Origin: Clostridium lacusfryxellense | Lineage (GTDB): Bacteria > Bacillota > Clostridia > Clostridiales > Clostridiaceae | DNA: 64,000 nt | Assembly (NCBI RefSeq): GCF_018861735.1 | Contig: NZ_JAHLEB010000013.1 | Coordinates: 1-64,000 of the forward strand | Direction: 5' to 3' | Shown here: positions 26,626 through 35,705 of the stretch, one piece after another | How the letters are laid out: each line of letters starts with the position of its first letter | Numbering within the stretch: the stretch's first letter is position 1 | Notes under the pieces: model-generated | Told to the model about the DNA's origin: nothing | Databases searched by the model: none | Seen by the model: only the letters and a program-made list of their open reading frames with translations | Position numbers and translations under genes: made by a program

Positions 26626-27045
26626 TTCTTTAGGATTAGCAGGCACAGATGCAACTGGTACTAATGGTGATGTTTCTGGAGCTAAATACGTAGCTCTTGG
26701 AGCGGGTAATACTTTATCAGATACTACAAATACTACTGAAACTGCTCTTGACTTATCTACTTCAGCAAGTTCTTCAGCAGCAATTAAGGTTCTTGACCAA
26801 GCTACAGCTTCAGTTTCAGGAGAAAGAGAAAACTTGGTGCTTATTCAAACAGATTAGACCACACAATAGCTAATTTGGGAACATCAAGCGAAAACTTGAC
26901 ATCAGCTGAATCAAGAATTAGAGACGTAGATATGGCTAAAGAAATGTCTACATTCTCAAAGAACAACATTCTTAATCAGGCTGCTCAAGCAATGCTTGTT
27001 CAAGTTAATCAACAACCACAACAAGTTCTTGCATTATTAAGATAA
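26626..27045 (+). pseudogene. C-terminal flagellin remnant with frameshift
   Basis: The sequence is clearly homologous to the last ~140 codons of the intact flagellins (TTAGGATTAGCAGG onward to the LALLR end). It has no N-terminal part or leader. One base is missing near 26828 (AGAGAAAACTT instead of AGAGCAAAACTT), breaking the frame. It may still serve as a donor for gene conversion of the 3' ends. Confidence 0.9.
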
Positions 27046-27076
27046 TTGAAGAATTTGTAATAGTAACATTAAGGAA

Positions 27077-27101
27077 TCAGGGTGAAAACTCTGGCTTTTT
27101 T
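27077..27101 (+). terminator. terminator after flagellin remnant
   Basis: TCAGGGT (27077-27083) pairs with ACTCTGG (27088-27094) around a GAAA loop, then a T-rich tail. It is a copy of the flagellin 3 terminator, showing that the duplicated unit included it. Confidence 0.75.
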
Positions 27102-27129
27102 CTATACTAAGAGATATGGAGGTAATCAT

Positions 27130-27597
27130 ATGGATATAGAACCATTATCAATGGTAATTAGTCAACCGCATATTCAAAGGCGTGATGATATATCAGTAAC
27201 TAAGGCGACATCAACTGATACAGCGAAAGAAAACGATAAGCAAATTGTAGAAAAAATACACAATGTTGCAATAGACACTAATATCGGACAGAATTTAGAT
27301 GTTGTTGAAGGTGTACAGAAGGATAAGAATGAAACAGCAAATAAATAGTTACAACAGGAACTTAAGTGGGCAAAGAACAAACAAAAGATGCTTAACGTCA
27401 AAGAAATAAAGTTATTACAAATGAGAGAGATAGCAGAACAAGGTAAGCAACTTACTAGCCTTGACCAAAAGGAATTAAATAGATTAAATGATAGGCTAGA
27501 CAAGTTAGCAGCACAGGTTAGCGCAATAGATAGTAATAACAAAAGAACAAAAGAACAAAAGATGAAAAAAAATGGGATGAGCATTAGTGGCTATTGA
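27130..27597 (+). pseudogene. YjfB-like gene copy interrupted by an amber codon
   Basis: In one continuous frame from ATG 27130 to 27597 it matches the gene at 25524, but codon CAG (Gln, in the NKQLQQELKW segment) is TAG at 27346-27348. That cuts the product to a ~72-aa YjfB-like head without the helical tail. The short form is about the size of a normal YjfB protein, so it might still be functional; otherwise it is a decaying duplicate. Confidence 0.75.
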
Positions 27598-27620
27598 ATT
27601 AGCTGCTGGTGCTCATTTTG
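27579..27620 (+). terminator. terminator after second YjfB-like copy
   Basis: A 15-bp stem with G-U pairs (27579-27593 with 27600-27614) followed by ATTTTG, near-identical to that at 25963. Confidence 0.7.
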
Positions 27621-27743
27621 CTATAGTATAAGTAATGATTAATTAAGTGTTAAGTGGATTTATTGTAGTGTGATGAGTTACGTTTAAAAATATTATGGAT
27701 TTATCCAAAATAATATACTTTGTAAAGATACATTATAACTTCT

Positions 27744-27786
27744 CATTTTTTATTAGCAATTTTTTTTGTAAAAGCTAATAAAAATG
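27744..27786. other. inverted repeat upstream of the giant flagellin
   Basis: CATTTTTTATTAGC (27744-27757) and GCTAATAAAAATG (27774-27786) form a ~13-bp stem with one bulge and a 16-nt T-rich loop. It ends 9 nt before an extended -10 element, so it could be an operator or an upstream hairpin. Beyond this and the promoter the 280-nt gap before 27878 shows nothing else. Confidence 0.4.
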
Positions 27787-27794
27787 TTGAATTA

Positions 27795-27803
27795 TGGTAT
27801 ACT
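27795..27803 (+). promoter_or_regulatory. possible extended -10 promoter of giant flagellin
   Basis: TGGTATACT (27795-27803) fits an extended sigma-A -10 (TATACT, upstream TG). No convincing -35 and no sigma-28 box are seen, which would set this gene apart from the other flagellins. Confidence 0.4.
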
Positions 27804-27877
27804 TAACAGGGAAATTATTAATTAAATAGAAAGAATTTCATATTAACCATAAATTATAAATTTTGGAGTGATAATGT

Positions 27878-30433
27878 ATGATTATAAACACAAATTTGGC
27901 TGCAATGAATGCCAATAGGCATATGAATATAAATAACACAAAAGGTCGAAAATCAATGGAACAATTATCTTCAGGTAAACGAATAAATAAAGCAGCTGAT
28001 GATTCAGCTGGACTTTCTATTTCTGAAAAGATGAAAGGACAGATTAGGGGGCTTCAACAGGCGTCTTTAAATACTGAACAGGGTATCGATCTCATTAAGA
28101 CATCTGATGGAGCAATGGGTGAAATCCATTCTACATTACAAAGAATGAGAGAATTAAGTGTACAAGCATCAAGTGAAACAATTACTAATGAAGATAGAAA
28201 ATCAATACAGGTGGAAATAAGTGAGCTATCTAAACAAGTGGACTCTGTTTCCAAAACCACTGAATTTAATACTATAAGAACTATAGATGGATCTTTACGA
28301 AATATACCTCCTACTACTGCCTTAGAGGCAGGGAAGTCAGTATCTTCACCTATCTCAATACATGATGATACTTCAGCAAATGTTATGAGTAGTAGTGTAG
28401 TAGATTTTGATAATGGAATAGAAATTCATAGTGGAAAGCAGGCAATAACGGATTTGACATTAAATTCACCCTTTAATATTATTAGTCCAAATAATAAACT
28501 AAACCTTACATATGTGGATGAAAATAATATAACATACACTAAAGATTTAAATTTAGACAACACTAGCACTGGTACAATTGAAGAATTAGTGGGTTCAGTT
28601 CAGAATGCAATAAATAATGATACTGATTTAAAGGATAAAATAAGTGTTACATTTAGCACAAACCCTGATAAAATTTCATTAATTAGTTCAAGCCTTGAGC
28701 CGAATTCAAAAGTTGGAATATTTATAAATAGTTCTTCAGCTGCAAATGAGATAGCTGGAACAACTTCTACTATGAGCGGAATGTTAATGAATCCAATATC
28801 AATTAGTGCGGGATCATCATTAAAATTAGTATATACAGATTCAAACGGAATTACAGATTCACAGACTTTATCTTTAGATTTGTACGATTCAGAATCAACA
28901 GCTTCACACCCTATAGATTTGGCTATTATGATACAGTGTAAGATAAATTCACCGATTGATACTAAGGTATCTGTTAGTATTGATAGTAATGGAATGCTAA
29001 AATTAGAGAGTGAAGATAAGGGGTATTTCTCTCAAGTTAATATAATTCAAGATGCTATTAATCCTTGGGATGTGTACACAACTATATTTAAAAGTAAAAA
29101 CGTACAAAACGGATCACTTAATATAAATACCAAATTAGGAGTTACAAGGAATGATCAGTTGAAATTTACTTTTAACGATAAGACAGTAGCTGCTTCCACA
29201 AAATTTGATGATGACAATGGGTTCACTGTGTCAGATCCTCAATGGAGCCAAAAAACTTTTCTGATAAATATTACAGATCAAATTTATACTACAGCAAGTG
29301 ATTTCTGTAATCAAATTAATAACGCAATATCTGTGGCAGGATATGCTGATAAGGTAAATGCTAATTATGATCATGGCTATTATCCTTTAAGTAATAATAG
29401 ACAAATAGGCTTTACAACCGTAAATGAAGGAGAAAATGCTACTTTAAAATTGCAGGATGTTAACAGTGCAAAGGGTAGCAATATGTTTAGTATTGTGAAA
29501 TTAAATTCTGCTACTTCAAAGGGACAAGATAAGACGGATACTTTTGCAATTGAAGTTAATGCAAGGTATACTGAGAAAGAAGTAGATGATGTGGATTTAA
29601 GTGTAGATGACATACAAAAGCTCTTAAATAATAAAACAGTTTATACATCTAATGGGTACATTATTCAAGATCCGTTAAATCCTTATGATTTTATTCAATA
29701 TACTAAAGTTCAAGGAACAGGTGAGACAAAACAAATAACTTTACAAACAGAAAATTATACGAAAGATGAATTTGTAAAGATACTTCAAGATGCAATAAAT
29801 GATAGCACTGACCAATTAGGAAATGATGTTATAGTGACGGTTGATGGCAAAACAGGTGGTTTAAATATTGGTACTCCACAGCAAGACGGATCAAAAAGTT
29901 CTGTTAGATTTGTAGTTCCAGCTAATGCCAGCAATCCTGGTAATCAATCACCAATTAACACAAGTATGGATGAATTACTTAATAATTTTTTGTCCGCTAC
30001 AGGATTTGATTATAATAGGCACGTGGGTAAAGATGGTACAGGAAAAATGGATATTCAAGTAGGAGCTAATAGTAATCAAAATATTCTCATTAAAATTGGA
30101 AGCATAAGAGCTGGGGCATTAAGAATTAAATATTTAGATGTTACTACATCACAAAAGGCCTCCGATGCTATCACTATTCTTGATGAAGCAATTAATAAAG
30201 TATCTAGTGAAAGAACTAGTATTGGTGCATTTCAGAACTCATTTGAACATGTGGTTAGTAATCTACAAAATACTTCTACTAACTTAACGGCCGCTCAATC
30301 AAGAATTGAAGATGTAGACATGGCAGAAGCAATGTCCACATTTTCAAAGAACAATATCCTTACGCAAGCAGCTCAAGCTATGCAGGTTCAAGCTAACCAA
30401 CAGCCACAACAAGTTCTTGCATTATTAAAATAA
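27878..30433 (+). CDS. giant flagellin with ~600-aa central insert
   Basis: An 851-aa flagellin. N-terminal D0/D1 (MIINTNLAAMNANRHMNINN, RINKAADDSAGLSISEKMKG) and C-terminal (SRIEDVDMAEAMSTFSKNNI, ending QVLALLK) are canonical but diverged from copies 1-3. The middle holds several repeated beta-type modules of the form L(N/K)(L/F)(T/V)Y(x)D, a spacer and a helix ending NAIN, like flagellin-IN domains. Cysteines are present at 354 and 477, unusual for a flagellin. No HExxH protease motif is seen. TTGGAGTG precedes the ATG; no CsrA-type hairpin is found in its leader. Confidence 0.9.
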   Translation: MIINTNLAAMNANRHMNINNTKGRKSMEQLSSGKRINKAADDSAGLSISEKMKGQIRGLQQASLNTEQGIDLIKTSDGAMGEIHSTLQRMRELSVQASSETITNEDRKSIQVEISELSKQVDSVSKTTEFNTIRTIDGSLRNIPPTTALEAGKSVSSPISIHDDTSANVMSSSVVDFDNGIEIHSGKQAITDLTLNSPFNIISPNNKLNLTYVDENNITYTKDLNLDNTSTGTIEELVGSVQNAINNDTDLKDKISVTFSTNPDKISLISSSLEPNSKVGIFINSSSAANEIAGTTSTMSGMLMNPISISAGSSLKLVYTDSNGITDSQTLSLDLYDSESTASHPIDLAIMIQCKINSPIDTKVSVSIDSNGMLKLESEDKGYFSQVNIIQDAINPWDVYTTIFKSKNVQNGSLNINTKLGVTRNDQLKFTFNDKTVAASTKFDDDNGFTVSDPQWSQKTFLINITDQIYTTASDFCNQINNAISVAGYADKVNANYDHGYYPLSNNRQIGFTTVNEGENATLKLQDVNSAKGSNMFSIVKLNSATSKGQDKTDTFAIEVNARYTEKEVDDVDLSVDDIQKLLNNKTVYTSNGYIIQDPLNPYDFIQYTKVQGTGETKQITLQTENYTKDEFVKILQDAINDSTDQLGNDVIVTVDGKTGGLNIGTPQQDGSKSSVRFVVPANASNPGNQSPINTSMDELLNNFLSATGFDYNRHVGKDGTGKMDIQVGANSNQNILIKIGSIRAGALRIKYLDVTTSQKASDAITILDEAINKVSSERTSIGAFQNSFEHVVSNLQNTSTNLTAAQSRIEDVDMAEAMSTFSKNNILTQAAQAMQVQANQQPQQVLALLK

Positions 30434-30455
30434 TTTAATAATGCAGAATGGATTA

Positions 30456-30488
30456 GGAGTCAGGGTGAAAACTTTGATTCCTTTTTTA
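30456..30488 (+). terminator. terminator after giant flagellin
   Basis: An 11-bp stem (30456-30466 with 30471-30481), GAAA loop and six T. Same family as the terminators at 25467 and 27077. Confidence 0.85.
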
Positions 30489-30604
30489 TACAAATAGATA
30501 GTTAGGTACATATTTTGACGTAGCCAATATGACTTGTATTTTCTATGGAAATGAGGGAATTATTAGCTTCACCCATATAGTCAAAAATATTTTATAAATT
30601 GATA

Positions 30605-30631
30605 TAAAGTTATCAGCTTTTTAAACGAAGT
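30605..30631 (+). promoter_or_regulatory. degenerate sigma-28-like site before short flagellin
   Basis: The -35 part TATAAAGTTATCAGC closely resembles the flagellin promoter repeats, but 15 nt on the -10 is AACGAAGT, only 3 of 8 to consensus. It may be a weak or decayed promoter. No better promoter is evident in the 265-nt gap 30434-30698. Confidence 0.25.
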
Positions 30632-30698
30632 AGTAAGAGAAGACTAAAGTAAATATACCAAATACATAGAAATAAATAACTTTAATGGAGTTGATTTT

Positions 30699-31517
30699 AT
30701 GAGAATAAATAAGAACATTGCATCATTAAATATATATAAAGAATATAGTAAAAATCTAAGTAAGCAAAGTGTATCACTTGCAAGAATATCTTCGGGAATT
30801 AAAGTAAATAGTTCTAAGGATAATCCTAATCAAATTGCTCAAAGTGAGAGATTTAGGATGCAGGTAAGAGGACTTCAAATGGCTGCGAGAAATACCCAAG
30901 ATGGGGTTAGTATGCTTCAAACTGCAGAAGGTGGACTTGAAGGAGTTACAAATAGTCTTCAAAGAGTTAGAGAGTTATTAGTGCAAGCGGGAGGAACTAC
31001 AACTGATTCAGACAAACAAGATATTCAAATAGAAATGAACCAAATGATAGACGGAGCAGATGACATGGCTAAGAATACTGAATTTAATGGAGTTAAGCTT
31101 TTAAATGGTGGGAGTCCATCTACTTTAGAAATGGTTTCAGGTGCGAATGTAGGAGAAAAAATAGACATACCTAGATTTGATTTAACAAAAGCAGGATTAG
31201 GCTTAGACAAGATAGATGTTAATGATATAGGTAAGTCTCTAGAACTTGTAGACAAGGCACTCGGTGATGTTGTAAGTGCAAGAAGTAAATTTGGAGCATT
31301 AGAGAATAGATTTGAAAGTAGCTATAATTCTACAATGGAGATATCAGAAAAAACAGAATCTGCCGAAAGTAGTATTAGAGACACTGATATTGCAGAAGAA
31401 ATGATGGAGTTCTCCAAGTATAATATTCTTATAGAAGCTGGAAATGCTATGATGGCTCAATCAAATAAATTACCACAAGATGCACTAAGAATATTAGAAA
31501 ATGTTAGAAGTAGATAA
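30699..31517 (+). CDS. short flagellin / flagellin-like protein
   Basis: A 272-aa flagellin lacking a variable D2/D3 region. N-terminus MRINKNIASLNIYKEYSKNLSKQ with SSKDNPNQIAQSERF and C-terminus SSIRDTDIAEEMMEFSKYNILIEAGNAMMAQSNKLPQDAL are intact; the centre is only ~50 aa. It lacks the usual QVLxLL end. Proteins like this often precede flgB in clostridia; it may be a minor filament component. Strong terminator follows directly. Confidence 0.9.
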   Translation: MRINKNIASLNIYKEYSKNLSKQSVSLARISSGIKVNSSKDNPNQIAQSERFRMQVRGLQMAARNTQDGVSMLQTAEGGLEGVTNSLQRVRELLVQAGGTTTDSDKQDIQIEMNQMIDGADDMAKNTEFNGVKLLNGGSPSTLEMVSGANVGEKIDIPRFDLTKAGLGLDKIDVNDIGKSLELVDKALGDVVSARSKFGALENRFESSYNSTMEISEKTESAESSIRDTDIAEEMMEFSKYNILIEAGNAMMAQSNKLPQDALRILENVRSR

Positions 31518-31545
31518 AGAACTCAATATTATGAGTTCTTTTTAT
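31516..31545 (+). terminator. terminator after short flagellin
   Basis: AAAGAACTCA (31516-31525) pairs with TGAGTTCTTT (31532-31541), loop ATATTA, followed by a T-rich run. It begins within the stop codon. Confidence 0.85.
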
Positions 31546-31618
31546 TTTTTTGTTTAGTATGAAATATACATAACATATAGTTTACCTTTAATTTCCACCT
31601 AATAAAATAATTAAAATA

Positions 31619-31646
31619 TAGACATATTACAACAATAATGTATAAT
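31619..31646 (+). promoter_or_regulatory. sigma-A promoter of the flgB operon
   Basis: TAGACA (31619-31624, 5 of 6), 16-nt spacer, TATAAT (31641-31646, 6 of 6). It lies 294 nt before the flgB start, so the transcript would have a leader of about 285 nt. A second TATAAT at 31812-31817 has no -35 partner. The rest of the 422-nt gap 31518-31939 contains only small A/T hairpins (for example around 31833-31868). Confidence 0.6.
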
Positions 31647-31939
31647 ATAATTATAGAATGTAAACAATAAATGAACATTTTATAAACAACTGCGTGCAAA
31701 CATAATATGTAAAATAAGCACTTTAACAGTCAATTATAGCTCTTTAAATTAAAAAGTTAATTTGGTTAATAAAATTTTTAAAAAAAACAATACTAAAATA
31801 AACAAGTAGTATATAATAATATAAGCACGGTGGAATATATTAGCTTGAAAAACAAATTTAGCTATATTAAGGAAAATAATATATATAAAAGAAGGAATTT
31901 ATCATTTTATGTCTAACTAATAGGTAAGGGGATGAGACC

Positions 31940-32344
31940 GTGAATATAATTGGAAATTCTACAGAGAACGATACATATAACTTATTAAGAAAGAGTATGG
32001 ATGCATCCGCACTTAGGGGCAAAGTTATTGCCAATAATGTTGCAAACATTAATACAGAGAATTATAAAAAACTTTATGTTACATTTGAGGAAACATTAAA
32101 TGGTAGCATGGGATCAAATACGTTGAAGACCGATAATATTAAGCATATCCAAACAGGAAGTGCCAATGGAGATATTGAAGTACAAAGAGACGAGAGCACC
32201 AGCATGAGACAAGATGGTAATAACGTGGATATTGACCTAGAAATGACTAATCAAGCAGCGAATACATTAATGTTTAATGCTCTGGTTCAGCAGGCTAGCA
32301 GCAAGCTTTCACTTACTAGCTATGTTATAGGAGGAGGGAAATAG
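31940..32344 (+). CDS. flgB: flagellar proximal rod protein FlgB
   Basis: A 134-aa FlgB. LLRKSMDASALRGKVIANNVANINTENYKKLYVTFEETL is the rod-protein N-terminal motif and NNVDIDLEMTNQAANTLMFNALVQQ the C-terminal one. The start is GTG 31940 with AAGGGG 8 nt upstream. It opens the basal-body operon, followed 5 nt later by flgC. Confidence 0.94.
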   Translation: MNIIGNSTENDTYNLLRKSMDASALRGKVIANNVANINTENYKKLYVTFEETLNGSMGSNTLKTDNIKHIQTGSANGDIEVQRDESTSMRQDGNNVDIDLEMTNQAANTLMFNALVQQASSKLSLTSYVIGGGK

Positions 32345-32349
32345 TATAA

Positions 32350-32784
32350 ATGAATGATGCATTTATGGGAATGAGAATAAGTTCTAGTGGACTAACAGCA
32401 GAAAGACTAAGGATGGATACAATAGCTTCTAATGTAGCAAATGCACAAACTACAAGGGGAGAAGATGGACAACCATACATAAGAAAGATAGCAGTATTTC
32501 AAGAAAATCTGCAAAATGAATTAGATAAATCTAGTGGTACGTACAAGACTAGTTTTAAAGGAGTTAAGTCTGTTGGTGTTGTTAATGATGAATCGCCTTT
32601 AAGGCGAGTTTATGACCCATCACATGCAGATGCAGATGCAGATGGATACGTAATGATGCCTAACGTAAATATCATGAATGAAATGGCAGATATGATTGCA
32701 TCTACAAGAGCATATGAGGCAAATGTAAATTCTATAAATGCTCAGAAAAGTATGTTTTCTAAAGCGTTAGAAATAGGTAAATAG
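32350..32784 (+). CDS. flgC: flagellar proximal rod protein FlgC
   Basis: A 144-aa Flg[26 protein letters not shown] at the N-terminus and [30 protein letters not shown] at the C-terminus are the family signatures. It builds the proximal rod with FlgB and FliE. Confidence 0.95.
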   Translation: MNDAFMGMRISSSGLTAERLRMDTIASNVANAQTTRGEDGQPYIRKIAVFQENLQNELDKSSGTYKTSFKGVKSVGVVNDESPLRRVYDPSHADADADGYVMMPNVNIMNEMADMIASTRAYEANVNSINAQKSMFSKALEIGK

Positions 32785-32795
32785 GAGGTCGTTTT

Positions 32796-33110
32796 ATGAA
32801 TATTAATGCTAATATCAGTAGCAATAATGTAAACAGTGCAACAACACTTAATGATATTAAAACAAATGCTACAGCTGGTGAGGACGCTAGTATTAGTTTC
32901 TTAGATACACTAAAAGAAAAATTAGATGAAGTTAATGTTAAACAAATAGATGCTGATAATCTTACTCAAAAGTTTATAAAGGGCGATGAAGAAGATGTAC
33001 ATAAGGTTATGCTATCTACATCAGAAGCTAAACTGTCTTTAGAAATGGCAGTGCAAATCAGAAATAAACTTGTAGATGCCTATGATGCATTTAATAGGAT
33101 GCAGATATAG
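32796..33110 (+). CDS. fliE: rod-MS ring junction protein FliE
   Basis: A 104-aa FliE with the typical C-terminal part (LTQKFIKGDEEDVHKVMLSTSEAKLSLEMAVQIRNKLVDAYDAFNRMQI). The N-terminal 45 residues are variable and Asn/Thr-rich. Starts behind AGGAGG, 11 nt after flgC. Confidence 0.93.
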   Translation: MNINANISSNNVNSATTLNDIKTNATAGEDASISFLDTLKEKLDEVNVKQIDADNLTQKFIKGDEEDVHKVMLSTSEAKLSLEMAVQIRNKLVDAYDAFNRMQI

Positions 33111-33124
33111 GAAGGGAGTAAGAT

Positions 33125-34687
33125 ATGGGAAAGCTACTTGAAATGAGAAATAAATTCTCGCAAGGATGGAGTAATTTAAGTAAGAACAAAAAAATATCTT
33201 ATACTATACTTGCGGCTGTAATCATAATAGCTCTGGGCTCTTTCTTAGTAGCGACATCGCAAACTAAATATGATGTTTTATTTTCAAATATGACAGAAGA
33301 AGATTCAGGAGCTATTTTAACGAAGCTAGATGAAAAAAAAGTTACATATAAGGTGACAGGTACCTCCATATTAGTACCTAAAGAACAAATTGATAGCCTT
33401 AGAATGCAACTTATGTCTGAGGTTACTATGACGAATGGTAGTCAAGGGTTTGAGCTTTTTGATACAGGTAAAATGGCACCTACTGATACAGAAACTAAAA
33501 TTATGTACCAAAGGGCACTAGCAGGAGAAATTGAAAGAGCTATTAAGTCTTTTCCAGAAATTGAAGGAGCCAAGGTTAACTTGGTTTTACCTGAAAATAC
33601 TGCATTTGTTCGCGAAATTGATCCGGCCAGTGCTTCAGTTGTTATAAAACTTAAATCAGGTACTAAACTTGATGCTGCACAAGTTAAAGCAATAGTTGCA
33701 CTTTTGACAGGCGCTGTTGAAAACCTACCAAAGGAAAATGTAAGCATTGTGTCTGATAAATTCGCCCTTTTAACTGAGGGTCTATATGATGAAGAGGACA
33801 AAACTGCAACTAAATCTACAGGTGATCAACAAGAGCTAAAAGCGCAAATTGAAAAGGCGTTAGAAGAAAAGATAATGAAAGTCCTTGAACCTATATATAA
33901 GGATGGAGTGAAGGTTTCTGTTAATTCAGAGCTTGATTTTGATGCGATTACAAGAAATAGTATCACCTATGATAAAACAAAGGGTGTAATTGTAAGTTCA
34001 AATGATAAAGAGTCTTGGAACGGCGGAACCAGTACTGGGTTATCAACTAGCCCTGTAGATGCAGCTTCACAAAATACTTCACCTACAGATACTAAAGATG
34101 GGGTTATAGTCAGTAAAGAAGGAACTAAAAATTATGAAAATTCAAAAACAGAGGAAAACTTGGTACAAGCACCTGGAGCAATTAAGAAAATTACAACTTC
34201 AGTTGTACTTGATGGTAATTTAGATCAGGCTACAAGGGCTTCTGTAAATAATTTAGTTGCGCAAGCTACAGGATATTCTGGAGACAGAGGAGACACTATA
34301 AGTATAGAAGGCTTAAATTTTGATGCAACAAGTAAAAAAGCTGCAGAGCAAGCTTTACTTGATATAGAAAATGCCGATACAGCAGCTGCAAAGAAATTGT
34401 TATACACTCGAATTGCATATGGAGTGGGAGCTATTATGTTGTTTATTATAGTAATAGTTGTACTTCGTAGGTCTAGTAAGAAGGCTGATGATGTTCCAAT
34501 GGGAATTGATAGAGTGATAGGAGATAATATTATTCCAAAGGTTGATGAGCCATATGAGCCTATCGAATTTGGTGGTAAGTCTAAAAAAACTCAAATGGAA
34601 GATGACGTTAAAAAATATGCTTCAGAGAAACCGGAACAGGTTGCTGACATAATTAAGTCTTGGCTGACAGAAGATGAGAGGGGATAA
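33125..34687 (+). CDS. fliF: flagellar MS-ring protein FliF
   Basis: A 520-aa FliF with an N-terminal membrane helix (~24-44), ring-building periplasmic-side domains containing GSQGFELFDTGKMAPTD and KVNLVLPENTAF, a Ser/Thr-rich loop (~295-340), a second membrane helix (~429-448) and a short cytoplasmic tail ending near the stop with the FliG-binding region (EQVADIIKSWLTEDE). The MS ring also houses the export gate. Confidence 0.95.
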   Translation: MGKLLEMRNKFSQGWSNLSKNKKISYTILAAVIIIALGSFLVATSQTKYDVLFSNMTEEDSGAILTKLDEKKVTYKVTGTSILVPKEQIDSLRMQLMSEVTMTNGSQGFELFDTGKMAPTDTETKIMYQRALAGEIERAIKSFPEIEGAKVNLVLPENTAFVREIDPASASVVIKLKSGTKLDAAQVKAIVALLTGAVENLPKENVSIVSDKFALLTEGLYDEEDKTATKSTGDQQELKAQIEKALEEKIMKVLEPIYKDGVKVSVNSELDFDAITRNSITYDKTKGVIVSSNDKESWNGGTSTGLSTSPVDAASQNTSPTDTKDGVIVSKEGTKNYENSKTEENLVQAPGAIKKITTSVVLDGNLDQATRASVNNLVAQATGYSGDRGDTISIEGLNFDATSKKAAEQALLDIENADTAAAKKLLYTRIAYGVGAIMLFIIVIVVLRRSSKKADDVPMGIDRVIGDNIIPKVDEPYEPIEFGGKSKKTQMEDDVKKYASEKPEQVADIIKSWLTEDERG

Positions 34688-34691
34688 ATAA

Positions 34692-35705
34692 GTGGCTAAA
34701 GGTGAAAAACTTACAGGGATTCAGAAGGCAGCTATATTATTTATAACTTTAGGGCCGGACGCTTCATCAGGTATAATAAAGAAATTGCCAGAAAAAGATA
34801 TTCAAAAGGTGATTTATGAGATTGCAAATATAACTTCAGTTAAATCTGATCAAAAACAGTATATTTTAGATGAATTTATGGAGATGAACAAAGCAAAGGA
34901 TTTTCTTTTGGAAGGTGGATTTGAATATGCTAAGAATCTCCTTTCAAAGGCACTTGGTACGCAAAGGGCAAAGGATATATTGGACAAGGTAATGGAAGAA
35001 ACTCAGATGTACAGACCTTTTGCTATTATAAGGAAGGCAGACGCAACTCAGCTTTTGAATGTTATTATTAATGAACATCCACAAACAATTGCACTTATTA
35101 TGTGTTATATGCAACCAGAGAAGGCTGCTCAGATAATGGCAGCATTGCCTCTAGATTTACAAAGTGAGGTATCTTTTAGGATTGCAACTATGAGTAATAT
35201 TTCGCCTATGGTTATTAAAGAAATTGAAAATGTTTTAAATGGAAAGTTATCTTCCGTTATTAGAACGGATACTACCGTAGTTGGTGGTATTGAGACCTTA
35301 GTGGATATTTTAAATCAAGTAGATAGAACTACAGAAAAGAATATTACAGAAGGCCTTGAAAGAGAAGATGGAGAACTTGCTGAAAAAATTAAAAATTGTA
35401 TGTTTGTATTTGAGGATATTATTACATTGGATGATGTATCAATACAAAGATTGTTAAGAGAATTAGATGCTAAAGATTTATCTCTTGCATTAAAGGGATG
35501 TTCAGAAGAAGTTACAAATATTATATTTAAAAATCAATCTAAGAGAGCTGCAGTATCACTAAAAGAAGATATGGAATTCTTAGGACCAGTTAGACTTATG
35601 GATGTAGAGAAAGCACAACAAAAAATTGTTGGCATTTTAAGAAGACTAGATGAAGCCGGCGAGATTGTACTCTCGAGGGGTGGTGAGGATTCTATTGTCC
35701 TTTAA
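34692..35705 (+). CDS. fliG: flagellar motor switch protein FliG
   Basis: A 337-aa FliG. The N-terminal FliF-binding domain (KLTGIQKAAILFITLGPD), middle EHPQ motif (INEHPQTIALIM) and C-terminal torque helix with charged residues (KAQQKIVGILRRLDEAGEIVL) are present. It starts with GTG 34692 just after fliF, whose end holds the ribosome site GAGGGG. Confidence 0.95.
   Translation: MAKGEKLTGIQKAAILFITLGPDASSGIIKKLPEKDIQKVIYEIANITSVKSDQKQYILDEFMEMNKAKDFLLEGGFEYAKNLLSKALGTQRAKDILDKVMEETQMYRPFAIIRKADATQLLNVIINEHPQTIALIMCYMQPEKAAQIMAALPLDLQSEVSFRIATMSNISPMVIKEIENVLNGKLSSVIRTDTTVVGGIETLVDILNQVDRTTEKNITEGLEREDGELAEKIKNCMFVFEDIITLDDVSIQRLLRELDAKDLSLALKGCSEEVTNIIFKNQSKRAAVSLKEDMEFLGPVRLMDVEKAQQKIVGILRRLDEAGEIVLSRGGEDSIVL

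Noticed and set aside
27878-30433. Giant flagellin as a flagellinolysin (protease flagellin)
   Set aside because: No HExxH zinc-protease motif is visible in the central insert.
31650-31939. c-di-GMP riboswitch or invertible switch before flgB
   Set aside because: The GEMM core sequences are missing and I find no long inverted repeats flanking a segment.
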